From: Cladopsammia gracilis
Lineage: Eukaryota; Cnidaria; Anthozoa; Scleractinia; Dendrophylliidae
Direction: 5' to 3'
Length of the DNA stretch: 64,000 nt
Assembly: GCA_022457155.1 (NCBI GenBank)
Contig: JAJGOT010000421.1
Span: 1 to 64,000 of the forward strand
Under the pieces are notes generated by a model. The model saw only the letters and a program-made list of their open reading frames with translations. It was not told the origin of the DNA and did not search any database. Numbering within the stretch: position 1 is the first letter of the stretch; each line of letters opens with the position of its first letter. Of the stretch, positions 42,129-64,000 are shown piece by piece. The position numbers were made by a program, and so were the translations under genes.

Positions 42129-42720
42129 CCTAATTGCAATAACGTTTTCATAGAAAAAATAAAAAATGTAAAAACGGAAAATGAAAAAAGGCCAATAGGA
42201 ATTAATTAGACATACAAATAACATTATAATTCAACACATTGATACACTGCCCAAATATGGTCAAAAAGTTATCGATATACGCTATGTCTACATGACATAT
42301 ATCCAACGATGGAGGTAAATTTCACAACCTCTTTCCCAGGGCCTCTCTCTCTAAATTTCGCAAAAAATGACAGACCGGCCTCCTGGACCGGCCTCGATAT
42401 TTTTTCTTCAAACTGTGCTTTGTTATCAATGTGTTGAATTATAAAACTGTTATTGCGCTCAAGCTTGCGTTGATATCGCCTTATTCTTAGCCGACGAGGC
42501 CTACGGCCTCGTCGGCTAAGAATTAAGCGATATCACGGGTGCTTTCGCACTGTGAAAGTTAAATAGCCGCGGCACGATTGAGCGTGCAGCGGCTATTGTT
42601 AATTTAAATTAAGCGTGCAGAGGCTATTGTTATTTTTATGTTTAATTAATTCCTATTGGCCTTTTTTCATTTTTCTTTTTTACATTTTCCATTTTTCTAT
42701 GACAACGTTATTGCAATAGG
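42129..42720. mobile_element. foldback element with arms of about 83 bp
   Basis: Arms 42129-42212 and 42638-42720 are inverted copies (shared CCAATAGGAATTAATTA and GCAATAACGTT in opposite orientation). The loop contains a perfect 18-bp-arm palindrome at 42484-42522 and two copies of GCGTGCAG.GGCTATTGTTA. Confidence 0.75.
42471..42536. repeat. near-perfect palindrome
   Basis: TTCTTAGCCGACGAGGCC-TAC-GGCCTCGTCGGCTAAGAA is perfect over 18 bp per arm (42484-42501, 42505-42522). Imperfect pairing extends outwards to GATATCGC on both sides. Confidence 0.9.
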
Positions 42721-42904
42721 CCATTTGCACGATGGCGTCATTTGACTACAACTACCAGAATTCATTTCGTTTTTCTTTTCTTATTTAAATTTTGTAATCC
42801 CAGTGCGGTTTCAATAACAATAGCCCTAATTTGCACTACAAAACAAAAAACTGAAGGATTCTGGTAGTTGTAGTCATATGACGTCATCGTGCAAATGGCC
42901 TATT
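42716..42904. mobile_element. foldback MITE, 189 bp
   Basis: Ends ATAGGCCATTTGCACGATGG and (reverse) ATAGGCCATTTGCACGATGA continue as CGTCAT.TGACTACAACTACCAGAAT on both sides, about 47 bp of inverted repeat. The short loop has no coding capacity. Confidence 0.85.
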
Positions 42905-42973
42905 ATAGGTGGACATTGTCAGCAACATAGAAATAACAAATCAGCAACTACTATTACTATTATTATTATTATT

Positions 42974-43525
42974 CTTGGTTTTCACATGACGTCATAAATA
43001 TTAAAAAATCTAAAGTATACATCCTACAAAGCTGTTTCTAACATGGTTTGTGGATACCAGTGTTATAATCTTTCACAGAAAGTTTCAGGTTTTAACGATG
43101 TTTTGCTTCCGATTTACAATGGTTTTGAATGTGTCACGCAATGCGTCACGCTATTTCAGATAAGCCACGAAAATAAACAAAATTGAATCAGCTGAAAGTT
43201 ATTGTTTGCATTATAAGTGCTTATAAGCCGAGTTAATTGATCTTATAGCAAATACAATATTTTTGCATGTGATTTTTGGCGTAATTAAGACTTTGAATTT
43301 TTGGCCGCCATCTTTGGGGCACAAAGATGGCCGCTCCATACATTTCTTACTAAAAATATCTAATACTCGTTCGCCTATAACTCTTGAACGAAATGCTTTT
43401 ACGCTTCAAAATTTGGCCAAGATGTGTAGTTTTAAACTCTCTACAATTCCATAAACATTTTGGATTCGAAATCTATTTTTTAATGCTTCTGAATTTTGAT
43501 ATGACGTAAGTGAAAGCCAAGAAAT
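42974..43525. mobile_element. TIR element, about 550 bp (family of 28082-28285)
   Basis: Left TTCTTGGTTTTCACATGACG and right (reverse) TTCTTGGCTTTCACTTACGT are inverted ends, with CATA.. and AAATTCA-type continuation. The first 205 bp are shared with 28082-28285. No transposase. Confidence 0.75.
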
Positions 43526-43611
43526 GATGGGAAATATTTTTTCTAGGTCTCCTAATAAAAGGTATATACACACTGTATGAATATATGATTATAAAACTTA
43601 CTTGTACTTAA

Positions 43612-44095
43612 GGCTGGTTCTCATATAATCGTCCCGGTCGTCCGAGTCGTTCTCTCTCCTCCGCAGAGGCCTCCAAGTCACGCTCCACGCTTGGCAAAAA
43701 AACGCGCGGAGGCTGGGTCCGGGGGGGGGGGGTCCTTCGCTCTTCCCATCGTTCCCCGCGCTCCCATTTTATATTTTACTGTTCTTTACTGATAATAGGA
43801 GCCTCTGCGGAGGAGAGAGGGACGATCATATGAGAACTACTCTCAGGCGACCGGGACGACTGAGGCGATCGAAGCGACCCGAATCTACCCCAGAACGCAG
43901 TATTATTGCCCAAAACATGTTGTCGGATACAGTTTACGACTGCGCTATTGACGTTCGAGACAACCGGGACGATCATACATGTATGAGAACCCAAATTGCT
44001 TGAGTTGTCCCGATCGTCTGAATCGTTTGCCAAAAACTTTTGAAACGACTCGGACGACCGGGACGACCAGGACGATTATATGAGAACCAGCCTTT
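43612..44095. mobile_element. TIR element, 484 bp, GGTCGTCC-rich ends
   Basis: Ends AAGGCTGGTTCTCATATAAT on both sides (inverted), followed by CGTCC.GGTCGTCC and GAGTCGTT. GACCGGGACGA-type phrases recur through the element, and CCTCCGCAGAGGC/GCCTCTGCGGAGG forms an inner inverted pair. A G run sits at 43720-43732. Confidence 0.8.
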
Positions 44096-44103
44096 AGTGA
44101 AAT

Positions 44104-44520
44104 TGTGGTAAGATTCGGTCAGCTTCTTTTTATTTTCCTTGGCCTTGGTAACACAGATCTTCCACCATGATGGCTACAATGGAATGGAATGGAAGCTAAT
44201 AGATTAACAAGAACAATATTCACTGCTTAGATTAGCTTTAGATGGATACGTGCTCAGCTGTAGCGAATTGTGTTGTATCTTCGAGACGAACACAGGCAAG
44301 TTGGAAACAAACAGCTGAAAACAGTTCTAGTAGTGGTCGGTAAATCAACAGAAAAGCAAGCATGAGAAGTTCAGAAAGCGTGACAGGCCAGGCCACATCG
44401 ACGTCGCAGTCAACCGGCGTAGAGAAAGCCAGTCAAAGTGAACCTGGGCAGGTAAACGTTTGTTGCGTTGAATAAAAGAAAATTGTATTCACTTGTTGTC
44501 TCTTGATTTTAATAAATAAG
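44104..44520. other. stretch inside the composite element, nothing recognised
   Basis: No feature apart from GGAATGGAATGGAA at about 44180. No coding signal. Confidence 0.4.
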
Positions 44521-44744
44521 GCGATTATAATCGATTTTAAAGGCCAAAAATTCACTCGATAAAAATCGATAAAACAAATGAGTGTGTCATCGATTTTTAC
44601 CGATTGATCGATACAATCGATATCAATCAAATGAAATTGACGATTTTTACCGATTTATCGATTGATAAATCGTTACCGATTTTTATCGATTGGCTACGCC
44701 GGGCTGGAATGTAGAGACGGATCATCTTCTAGCAGGTGTTCTAG

Positions 44745-45700
44745 TTTGCTTCTGATATAGTTACAAGCCCAAGCGATCAACACAACATCTGTTCCTCCGA
44801 AAATCTGGAAACGCTACACTAACGCTACGTTGATGACAGTTTTTGCATTATCAAGAAAGATGCAGTAACAGCCTTCCATAACATTTTCATTTCTATTGAC
44901 GCAACAATCACTATCAACAATCACTATCACGCAACAATGGTAATATGACTAATATGTCTATTGATGTCTACCGAAAACCTACGCACACTGACAGATATTT
45001 GGACTTAAATTCTCACCACGATAAAAAAAAACATAAAATCAGCACTGCTGCGACACTTCTACACAGAGCATCGAACCTACCAACTAGCCAGCTACAGGAA
45101 TAACTCAAGATCTTAATCAAGTCAACAGAGGCTTTAAAATCCAACGGCCACCCTGCAAGATGTATTTCTGACATTGCAAAAAAAGAAAACACGGCCTTCA
45201 AAAGTCTACACTTCTGAAGAATTAGTTGGCATGTTTTTCAAATGGGTTGATCCACCCTACCCACGTAGGGCCTTCGCGACTCTCCCATACTGTTTATTAA
45301 TTATCACATAATTTAGAGAAAGCAACATATCCACTGCCCGCAGTGGGCTCACGGAACCGCTTACTCGTGTTTTAAAAAACATGACTTTGAAGTTACTAGA
45401 GCCCCTCAAAACGCTCCAACAGGAATTTCCGGAACCAAAGGTTTGTCCATCCAAAGAAAAAGAATGTAATGTTGTGCACAAAATTCCTTGTGCCACTTGT
45501 TCATGGAATTACAGAGGATCACATTGACTTTGACAACCGGCTTGTATCATTGACATAGGTAACTACCGTGTCAGAAAAAGTTTGGAATCCTGGCACACAG
45601 CAGCCACTAAAGAGGCGGACAATATCTCTTGCCCGTTACCAAGACAATATACATTCCGGCTTTTGAACAAACATTCTTTATTTGTTTTTACAATTTTATG
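44745..45700 (+). pseudogene. Penelope-like element remnant (RT end to GIY-YIG region)
   Basis: Reads PPKIWKR, then YVDDSFCIIKKDAVTAFHN with the catalytic YVDD, NMSIDVYRKPTHTDRYLDLN and ISTAATLLHRASNLP, in shifting frames. After stops, GLTEPLTRVLKN, LKTLQQEFPEPKVCPSKE and CNVVHKIPCATCSWNYRG lead into the GIY-YIG endonuclease region, and PLPRQYT follows. Order and motifs are those of GIY-YIG Penelope-like retroelements. Several stops and a small duplication before YVDD show decay. Confidence 0.82.
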
Positions 45701-45754
45701 CACTTTTATTTCCTAGATCTTTTTTAAAATTCATGCGCGTTTTTTATCATTCTC

Positions 45755-45790
45755 TTTTTCCAAGGCTGCAGCACAGCAGCCGAAAGCTTG
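45755..45790 (+). ncRNA. candidate degenerate hammerhead ribozyme core
   Basis: A 6-bp stem GGCTGC-AGCACA-GCAGCC (45764-45781) is followed at once by GAAA (45782-45785), the layout of hammerhead stem II and its 3' core strand. The CUGANGA strand expected just before the stem is not recognisable (TTTTTCCAA). Penelope-like elements are known to carry hammerheads near their termini, and this lies just after such a remnant. Inactive if real. Confidence 0.3.
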
Positions 45791-45899
45791 GATTTTTATA
45801 GCTTTTTTGCCAGAGAACATTTTTTAATTACTCACTAATCAAATTGTTAAACTAGTCAAAATTTCGGCCGAACGAAATTTAAAGGGGAGAGGACGACAT

Positions 45900-46300
45900 T
45901 TAGGACTGTACCAGCAAAATGTTTCAAAAGAGTCCTGGGCCCGGTTGTTCGAAAGTCGGTAAACGCGGCTAACTCAGGATTAAGGGCGGGTTTCTTTGGG
46001 ACATATTCTGGCCATTCCAAAAACAGAATACCTCTAATTATTGCACCTATTCTTCTATTAAAATATAAAAAGAAGTCACTACTTTGACGGCATATGCACC
46101 TGGAAAAATTTGGCTTGTAAGAATGTAAACAAGCACCATAGTTTTGTTAGCGTATTCTGATTTCAGAATGACCAGAATATGTCCCCAAAAAACGCGCCCT
46201 AAAACTTAACAGAGGATTTAATTTCTCTTGTAGGAAGCTATTTTTGGTCTGCAATGTTCACATTAAAGTTGCATATTATTGGGGTTGAAAGGATAAAAAT
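45900..46300. other. intergenic stretch, nothing recognised
   Basis: No coding or repeat signature that I can name. Confidence 0.4.
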
Positions 46301-46310
46301 AAAATGACAG

Positions 46311-47095
46311 GGCCCGCGCAGCAGGTTTTTTAAGTTGGGGGGGGGGGCTAATTCGAACGCGGAGCGTGAGCAAACACGGGGGGTCAAGTCCTCTGAAATG
46401 GCTGGAACTGCATATAAAATTAACAAGCGTGGTGCAAATTTACAACAATCAACATTTGTATTAACCGGTGTTTAACATTACAATAATCCAGCTTCATGCC
46501 ATAAAAGTTTCTCAACTACAGCGCTACTCGCCTTTTCCGGCTTTGAAATTAACCAGAAAATTAACGTGTTCACAAGCTCAACTAAAAAAACCATTTTCCT
46601 CAACACAATTCAAGTTAACGGTGTCAGCAAAGAAGCTAACCAAACGGTGTAGCTTATTGAAAAACTGAGGTCAGTAATGGCTGATTGTCAAGACATAATA
46701 GCTACCGAAATTTCTTTTTCTATTGTCGTTACGACTAGAAAATTCATTGGCGATGTCAACAAGACAAAGTTTTTCTGTTCTTTCTTTGTGGCTATTTAGT
46801 ATTGTAAGGTTGCTGAACCTCGCTTGTGTCATTGTTGATCTGAAGCCATGTTTTCAGTCTTTGATAATGGTAATAACAACATTTCAAGTGGCCGTTGTGA
46901 ACTAGATCAGAAAAGAAAAATGTTATCGCCAACTTCCGGTAAAACGTTAACTTATGGTTTTTTTTACCGCTGAAAAGTGGGGGGGGGGGGCTAAAGCCCC
47001 CCAGCCCACTCCTCGCGCGGTCCCTGAAGGGCCGGCGGAGCAGAGTTTATAGTGAGGGGGCTAACGCGAACCATCCCCCATCCCCTCCTCTGCGC
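46311..47095. mobile_element. possible TIR element with CAGGG(C/A)CCGCGC ends
   Basis: Left CAGGGCCCGCGCAGCAGG (46311) and right (reverse from about 47028) CAGGGACCGCGCGAGGAG, each followed by a G run (46336-46347; 46979-46990 inverted). A second right-type end, CAGGCACCGCGCAGAGGAGG in reverse, ends near 47104. No clean duplication seen. The CAGGG start suggests hAT. Confidence 0.5.
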
Positions 47096-47104
47096 GGTGC
47101 CTGG

Positions 47105-48317
47105 AGAGGTTCGGGACCATACTTAATGAACAGACCGTCAAACTTTGCCTTCTTGACGTGGCTAATGAGTGTGTTGGTTGTAATGATAACCGCCGGAAAA
47201 AAGAAATTTCGGTAGCTTTAAGACGGGACTCACCTAAGTTTGAATGAAATTTTAAGAGGTTTAAAGAAGGGATAGGAGAAAGAAAATGATTTTTGAAACA
47301 CCAACAGACAGTTAATACCCACGCAAGAGCACCCCAGGTTTCTAGTGGACTAACTTGGTGTCCGTCTATATTAATTATTAACTACAAATTCTAATTTAAA
47401 TCTTCAATATTTCTTATTTCTCTTAATTTAACCAATCCTTTGAGAATCGATTTGAGAAAAACTATTTCCTCCCAAACATACCCCAAAATCACCCAAAAAT
47501 TAACAAAACACCCCATAACATAGATATAGAGTTTTTGGATTGCTTGAAAGACCTTGAAACGTGAACGAGATATTTCCATTAAAGCCATGTCAATGAGTGG
47601 CGGAAAACTTGGCGTTTAGGTTAAGTCCCTGCCTGAAGGAAACTGACTTTAATCTTCAACCTTAGCGAATCTTATATGTCTTGATACTCAGCCGTTATTT
47701 TTATCGCTGTCATTTTATCGTTGTCATCACTGTTAGTCAACAGTTGAACAATTAGCTCCTTCAGGAGCGATTATTTTGTTCGTTGTGTTTGTAACAATGT
47801 GTAGACAGCTAAGCTTCTGTCCCGGTAAAGTTGAGCGGCTTGCGATGCACGGACATGTTGGGTTATTAAGATATAAATAGCAGTGTTGAGAAAGAATTAC
47901 CCACTATATACATTGTGTCATTTGTGTCATTTGCCATTCGATTAACTTTCCGCCCGTATTTTCCGCCCATAGGAGGCTCACACTTCCGCGTCTTTTTTTA
48001 AATGTGCTCCCCGGACCCTGGAGTTAAGATTTTTTGAGACTTGCAAATATATTAATAGGAACGCCGAAACGGAACATTGGCGTTTATATTTAAGACCCCG
48101 CAAAATAACTAAACAAATAAACAAATAAATAAATAAATAAATAAACATCATCATTATCATCATCCATTCAACCCTTATGGATTCCCAGCTATTACGCATG
48201 CTTATCACATCGACCGCTGGTAAATTGTAACGAAGTGTCTAGAAATAGCGTTCGAACTGTTAAGAGCGCGTCTAGGGTTTAATATCGTTTTTGGAGTACT
48301 TTATTCGGTGGTTCGCG
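47105..48317. other. alpha-actinin upstream region
   Basis: No repeat or coding signature recognised. An AAATAAATAAATAAATAA microsatellite lies at about 48115-48145. The ATG at 48318 is preceded by CGGTGGTTCGCG. No TATA box or clear promoter element identified. Confidence 0.4.
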
Positions 48318-60439
<12,122 letters not shown>

Positions 60440-60893
60440 GTAAGTAATCTGCAGTGTGATATCAGTGAATAACAGTCAGTCATCCCCGGAGGTTCACCTA
60501 GGAATTTTTGTTCAGGATGTGCTGCCAGTTCTCCAAATCCTGACCCTATTTCAGACCAAATTGCGCCATTTTTTATACCCATTTTCAGCCCCAACCTCTA
60601 AAGCCACACCTGTAGCTTTTTTAATTGCAATTACAATTTTAATCAAAACAATAACAAAATTCTCGAATCTGATTGGTTATCAGCAGGCCTGATTGGAGCA
60701 TAAATAGGGCAGTTTACGCGTCATGCTTGTAATTGGACAGTACATGTCATTTGCGCGCGCTATCCTTTTTCCGTGCGTGCATCTCGGTCAAAAACACACT
60801 CAATTGTTATGTTTTTAATCACCAAAATGTGTAACCATTAATATTTTAACGTTTTATACTCAAATGTTGTTATACCGGTAGTTATGATTATTT

Positions 60894-61038
60894 GGTAACA
60901 GGACTTCTTGTCGTCCAATTCTGTCTGTAATCATATTCCTGATTAAACAAATCGGACTCCCGCTTCATGGTCGTCCAATTTTATTAATCACTCATATGAT
61001 TACAGACCGAATTGGACTCCACTCAGTCCTATTACCAT
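60894..61038. mobile_element. foldback MITE, about 145 bp (alpha-actinin intron 12)
   Basis: Left TGGTAACAGGACTTCTTGTC and right (reverse) TGGTAATAGGACTGAGTGGA; both continue GTCCAATTC.GTCTGTAATCATAT. A second GGTCGTCCAATTTTATTAATC lies in the loop. Confidence 0.8.
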
Positions 61039-61039
61039 T

Positions 61040-62090
61040 ATATAAGCGCCAAATCCACCACATCTAATATTTCCAAAAAGCCTTTCCTTTTTTACACTCC
61101 TTGATTGCTCGCATTTGAGTGTTTGTTCAGGAAGCAGAGTGAGCTGTCTTCACGGACGGTCTGAAGTCCGGGTCCATCCTTGCGTACAATAACTCCTTCC
61201 AAATTATTTGAGTATTTACCAATAAGGATACAAGCTTAATGAAACTTAACTCGTTAACTTTTTTGTGCCTCGGAAAGAAATCGAAAGAAATTATGAAGAC
61301 AATAGTTTTTATGCATGCAGTGGTTAAAATTTCAGAATTTTTTCTTATGCAAGCCGGGGGGCCACCCATGATAATTGAAATCAACCAATCTCAACACCGG
61401 ATTCACGATCTTTGTGGGTTTTTTGTGCCACTTTCACCACTCTCGGCCCTCGGGACATGCAGTCATCACACGTAGATTGAAGTTGTTGTAGAGATACAAA
61501 TTAAACTATAAAACAATCAGGTAAAGAGACATCAAATGGACTATTGTTGTGGAAGCCAAAGACATTATAATAAGCCTAAAAGAAGTGCTGGTTTTCAAAT
61601 CACGGGACTACGTAGTCATTTGTCATCGGAATATCCGTGCGAAGTTGATGATCAGCAATGTGAATAAAAGTCTGTCCAATTAAGGAAAGTGCAGCTTATT
61701 AGTTCTAACAAATAAAACAAGTTTTGAAAAAAGATTGGCAGCATGCTAGCCTCGATCTCCCAACAATCTTCAGATTGTTTTTCATAAATTGCTGCATTTG
61801 CTATTAGTCTCTGACCTGAACATATTACCTTTCCAAACTCTGACAGTTTCATGACAACCTCGCTATCTTTTAAATAAAGAAAAACTGAACGTCCACCGAT
61901 TATCTTGTCAATATCGCGTATTTCGTTAAAGTCTCGTTGTCTTCCAAACTATCAATCTCACTGCAGCACTAACGCATCAAGATCCAAAAACAGTTTGTCA
62001 AGAACAGCTCTTTCTTGTTGGGATTTAAGACGTTTCTCGTTGAGTTTGCCAAGATATTGGTATTGGTGCCATTATTAATCTCAATCAGGA
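61040..62090. other. alpha-actinin intron 12, nothing recognised
   Basis: No feature that I can name; short frames only. Confidence 0.4.
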
Positions 62091-62104
62091 TATTTTTTCT
62101 TGTC

Positions 62105-62400
62105 AGGTTTCCCGGAGGGATCCCGGCAAGATTTTTTTCTTGCCAGGGTTCTCGCCGGGATCCGGCCAAGAAATTCATTTCCCGGCCGGATCCCAGCAGT
62201 GGATGGAATTCCCGCCTGGAAAAGAAAGTATGTCGTGGCAGGAATTTTTCTTGGCAAGATCCAGGCGGGATTCTCGCCGGGAAATGGATTTCCCGGCAGG
62301 ATCCCTCCGGGAGACACGATTCCCGCCAGGAAACGAAAGCATCAACAGGATTCTCGGCGGGAAATCCAATTCCCGGTAGGATCCCACCTCCCGGTAATTC
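62105..62400. repeat. degenerate GGATCC/CCCGGC tandem array
   Basis: TTCTCGCCGGGAAATGGATT (62271) and TTCTCGGCGGGAAATCCAAT (62352) are copies about 80 bp apart; a third, TTCTCGCCGGGATCCGG, is at 62150. Units combine GGGATTCTCGCCGGG with TTCCCGGCAGGATCC. Five overlapping reading frames are open here because the unit lacks stops. Confidence 0.75.
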
Positions 62401-62575
62401 CATGCTACAGGTTTTAAAAAAAGTGGAATTGTTTATATGATTTGCCAAAAAATCAGATTTTTATATCTTTTCCTTTAAGTTTTTGCACTTTTTCATTCTT
62501 ACGCGCAGTTGGGGACTGGCACTGTAAGGTCATGTTTTTCGAAATTGCCATAATAATATTATAATGTATAGTAAA

Positions 62576-63567
62576 CAGGGCTGGAGACTACCTTTTCAGC
62601 CCACTTGCCTAGTGGCTAGTAACAGGTTTGAATTCACTAGCCAAAATAAATTTTCACTAGCCAAAATCGTACAGGACGTGTGGGGATTGGGTGGGGGGAG
62701 ACAATAACATGTGTCACACTGATTAAGAAAAAAATTCCAAGACTTGGAAACACAGCCTGATCATATTTTTTTAGTTTTCTTCATAAATCTCATACTAACA
62801 CCTTACAAACCTACTAAAAATGGTTACGGAAAAACATCAAGAAGATAAGACCAACACTTTACAAATGTCCTTACGTACAGGAAAACATTGAGAAGATAAC
62901 GCTAACAACTTATGAACACATGAATGTTAGAAACAACGTTGAGAAGATAAGACTAACAACTTACAAACGTACGAATGTAAGAAACAACATTGAGAAGATA
63001 AGGCCAACAACGCTACTTATGAATGTGCAAATGTGCAGGAAAACAACGAGAAGATAAGACTAACAACTTACAAATGTAAGAAACAACATTGAGAAGATAA
63101 GGCTAACGACTTACGAACTTACGAATGTGCAGGAAAATAACGAGAAGATAAGACTAACAAGGTACGAGCGTACGAATGTAAGAAACAACATTGAGAAGAT
63201 AAGGCTAACAACTTCCAAAATTACAGTGTTCGAACGTACAAACTTACGGAAAAACATTGAGAAGGTAAGGTTAACACCTTATTAACCTATGAATGTACGA
63301 ACCATGATACAAACATACGGAAAAACATTGAGAAGATAAGACTAACTTACACCTTAGGAACATTTGAATGTACAGGAAAACATTACAAATGGAGGACTAA
63401 TGCCTTAACAAAAGTACAGAGAAACATAATTTTCAGTTTGGTTTTGTTACATCTGGTGCTTCACGATTTTTATTAGCCCAAATGGCTAGTGAAAGCAAAA
63501 TTCCACTAGCCAAAACTGAATTTTTACTAGACTTTGGCTAATTGGCTACCGTTAGTCTCGAGCCCTG
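62576..63567. mobile_element. TIR element, about 990 bp, with internal minisatellite
   Basis: Ends CAGGGCTGGAGACTA and (reverse) CAGGGCTCGAGACTA, with GTAAA immediately outside both. Subterminal TAGTGGCTAGT/ACTAGCCA phrases occur on both sides. The middle (62805-63400) is an array of about ten units of 50-60 bp with the core CATTGAGAAGATAAGACTAA. No transposase. Confidence 0.8.
62815..63400. repeat. minisatellite, 50-60 bp units
   Basis: Core AACATTGAGAAGATAAG.CTAACAACTTAC recurs about ten times with variable spacers (TACGAATGTAAGAA or GAATGTGCAGGAAA), two spacer types that partly alternate. Confidence 0.85.
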
Positions 63568-64000
63568 GTAAACCTGTTTTTGAAGGATATGTATGCAGAT
63601 GAATTATTGTGTCTCTGGTAAAGCATCCTTATTTTAAGATGTCAGATCAAAATAATGGTCTGCTGGTTGGACTTATCTTGCAAAGCAAGAAAAACAATTT
63701 TCATCCATGGATATGGTTGACTAGACAATTCTGTTACAGTAGCTAAATACCATCATATTAGTTGATGCATTTTCAGATTGACTCAAAATGATGTGTTTTT
63801 CTGGAGTAAGATTCCCTTATTTTATGACATATCCCCTGTTAATATAAATTGTCAGATATACATAATATATACATACCATATCTGAGAATCCTATTAACCA
63901 GTGATAAAGCAAACTACAACTGTAAGAAAGAAAAATCTGAGTTACTAGTTTGCTTCTATTATATGTCATTGTGGTATGCGTAATATCCTCATCTTGTGTT
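63568..64000. other. right edge, alpha-actinin intron 12
   Basis: AT-rich; no exon or repeat seen. The next alpha-actinin exon (rest of spectrin repeat 2) should lie beyond the edge. Confidence 0.5.

Larger units (their letters stand above)
41439..44703. mobile_element. 3.3-kb TIR-bounded composite of nested repeats
   Basis: Left end CCCGGCGTAGCCAATCGATA; right end is its reverse complement. Inside both ends, AAAAATCGATAAAA and ATCGGTAA phrases are reiterated. Several complete elements are nested inside (42129-42720, 42716-42904, 42974-43525, 43612-44095). No transposase frame is present. It fills almost half of the POLA2/alpha-actinin intergenic region. Confidence 0.75.

Noticed and set aside
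62015..62448. Five overlapping frames of 70-159 codons
   Set aside because: All come from the stop-poor GGATCC/CCCGGC array.

Overview
The window is eukaryotic nuclear DNA: genes are split by GT-AG introns, protein identities are animal, and the space between exons is packed with inverted-repeat transposons, tRNA-derived SINEs and retroelement remnants. The repeat types (a SINE with a GGGTGGCGCAGTGG head, poly-G-bounded elements with internal ACCCT-type motifs, foldback MITEs, Penelope-like elements) resemble anthozoan genomes, most likely a stony coral. That assignment rests on recognition, not on a search.

Three protein-coding genes can be supported. (1) DDAH (dimethylarginine dimethylaminohydrolase), plus strand, 2237-3049, a complete 270-aa reading frame without introns. 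(2) POLA2, the B subunit of DNA polymerase alpha-primase, minus strand. I reconstructed 18 coding exons from 41315 down to 6413; phases agree at every junction and give a 614-aa protein. (3) The 5' half of alpha-actinin, plus strand: 12 coding exons from 48318 to 60439 giving 428 residues (both CH domains, first spectrin repeat, start of the second). The gene runs off the right edge. DDAH and POLA2 converge; POLA2 and alpha-actinin diverge from a 7-kb intergenic region.

Layout: 1-2236 flank and DDAH promoter; 2237-3049 DDAH; 3050-6412 repeat-rich convergent intergenic DNA with two SINEs; 6413-41315 POLA2. Its larger introns hold minisatellites (56-bp and 36-bp units), a 2.3-kb TIR transposon inserted inside the 36-bp array, several foldback elements and a 10-kb intron 4 with Ty3/gypsy, LINE and Penelope-like remnants. 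41316-48317 is divergent intergenic DNA: a perfect E2F palindrome 37 bp before the POLA2 ATG, a 3.3-kb TIR-bounded composite, a Penelope-like remnant. 48318-64000 is alpha-actinin with a LINE fragment and several MITEs in its introns.

The genes do not form one pathway: POLA2 primes DNA replication in the nucleus, alpha-actinin crosslinks actin filaments, and DDAH hydrolyses methylated arginines that inhibit nitric-oxide synthase. I did not find a convincing new biochemical system. The most informative signals are transposon insertions whose pre-insertion state can be read inside the window: a transposon that split one 36-bp minisatellite unit with a 7-bp duplication, a palindromic MITE whose empty site is preserved in a second repeat copy 20 kb away, and MITEs with clean 6-bp and 8-bp duplications. 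The E2F site at POLA2 and a possible decayed hammerhead ribozyme core in the Penelope-like remnant are also worth a look.
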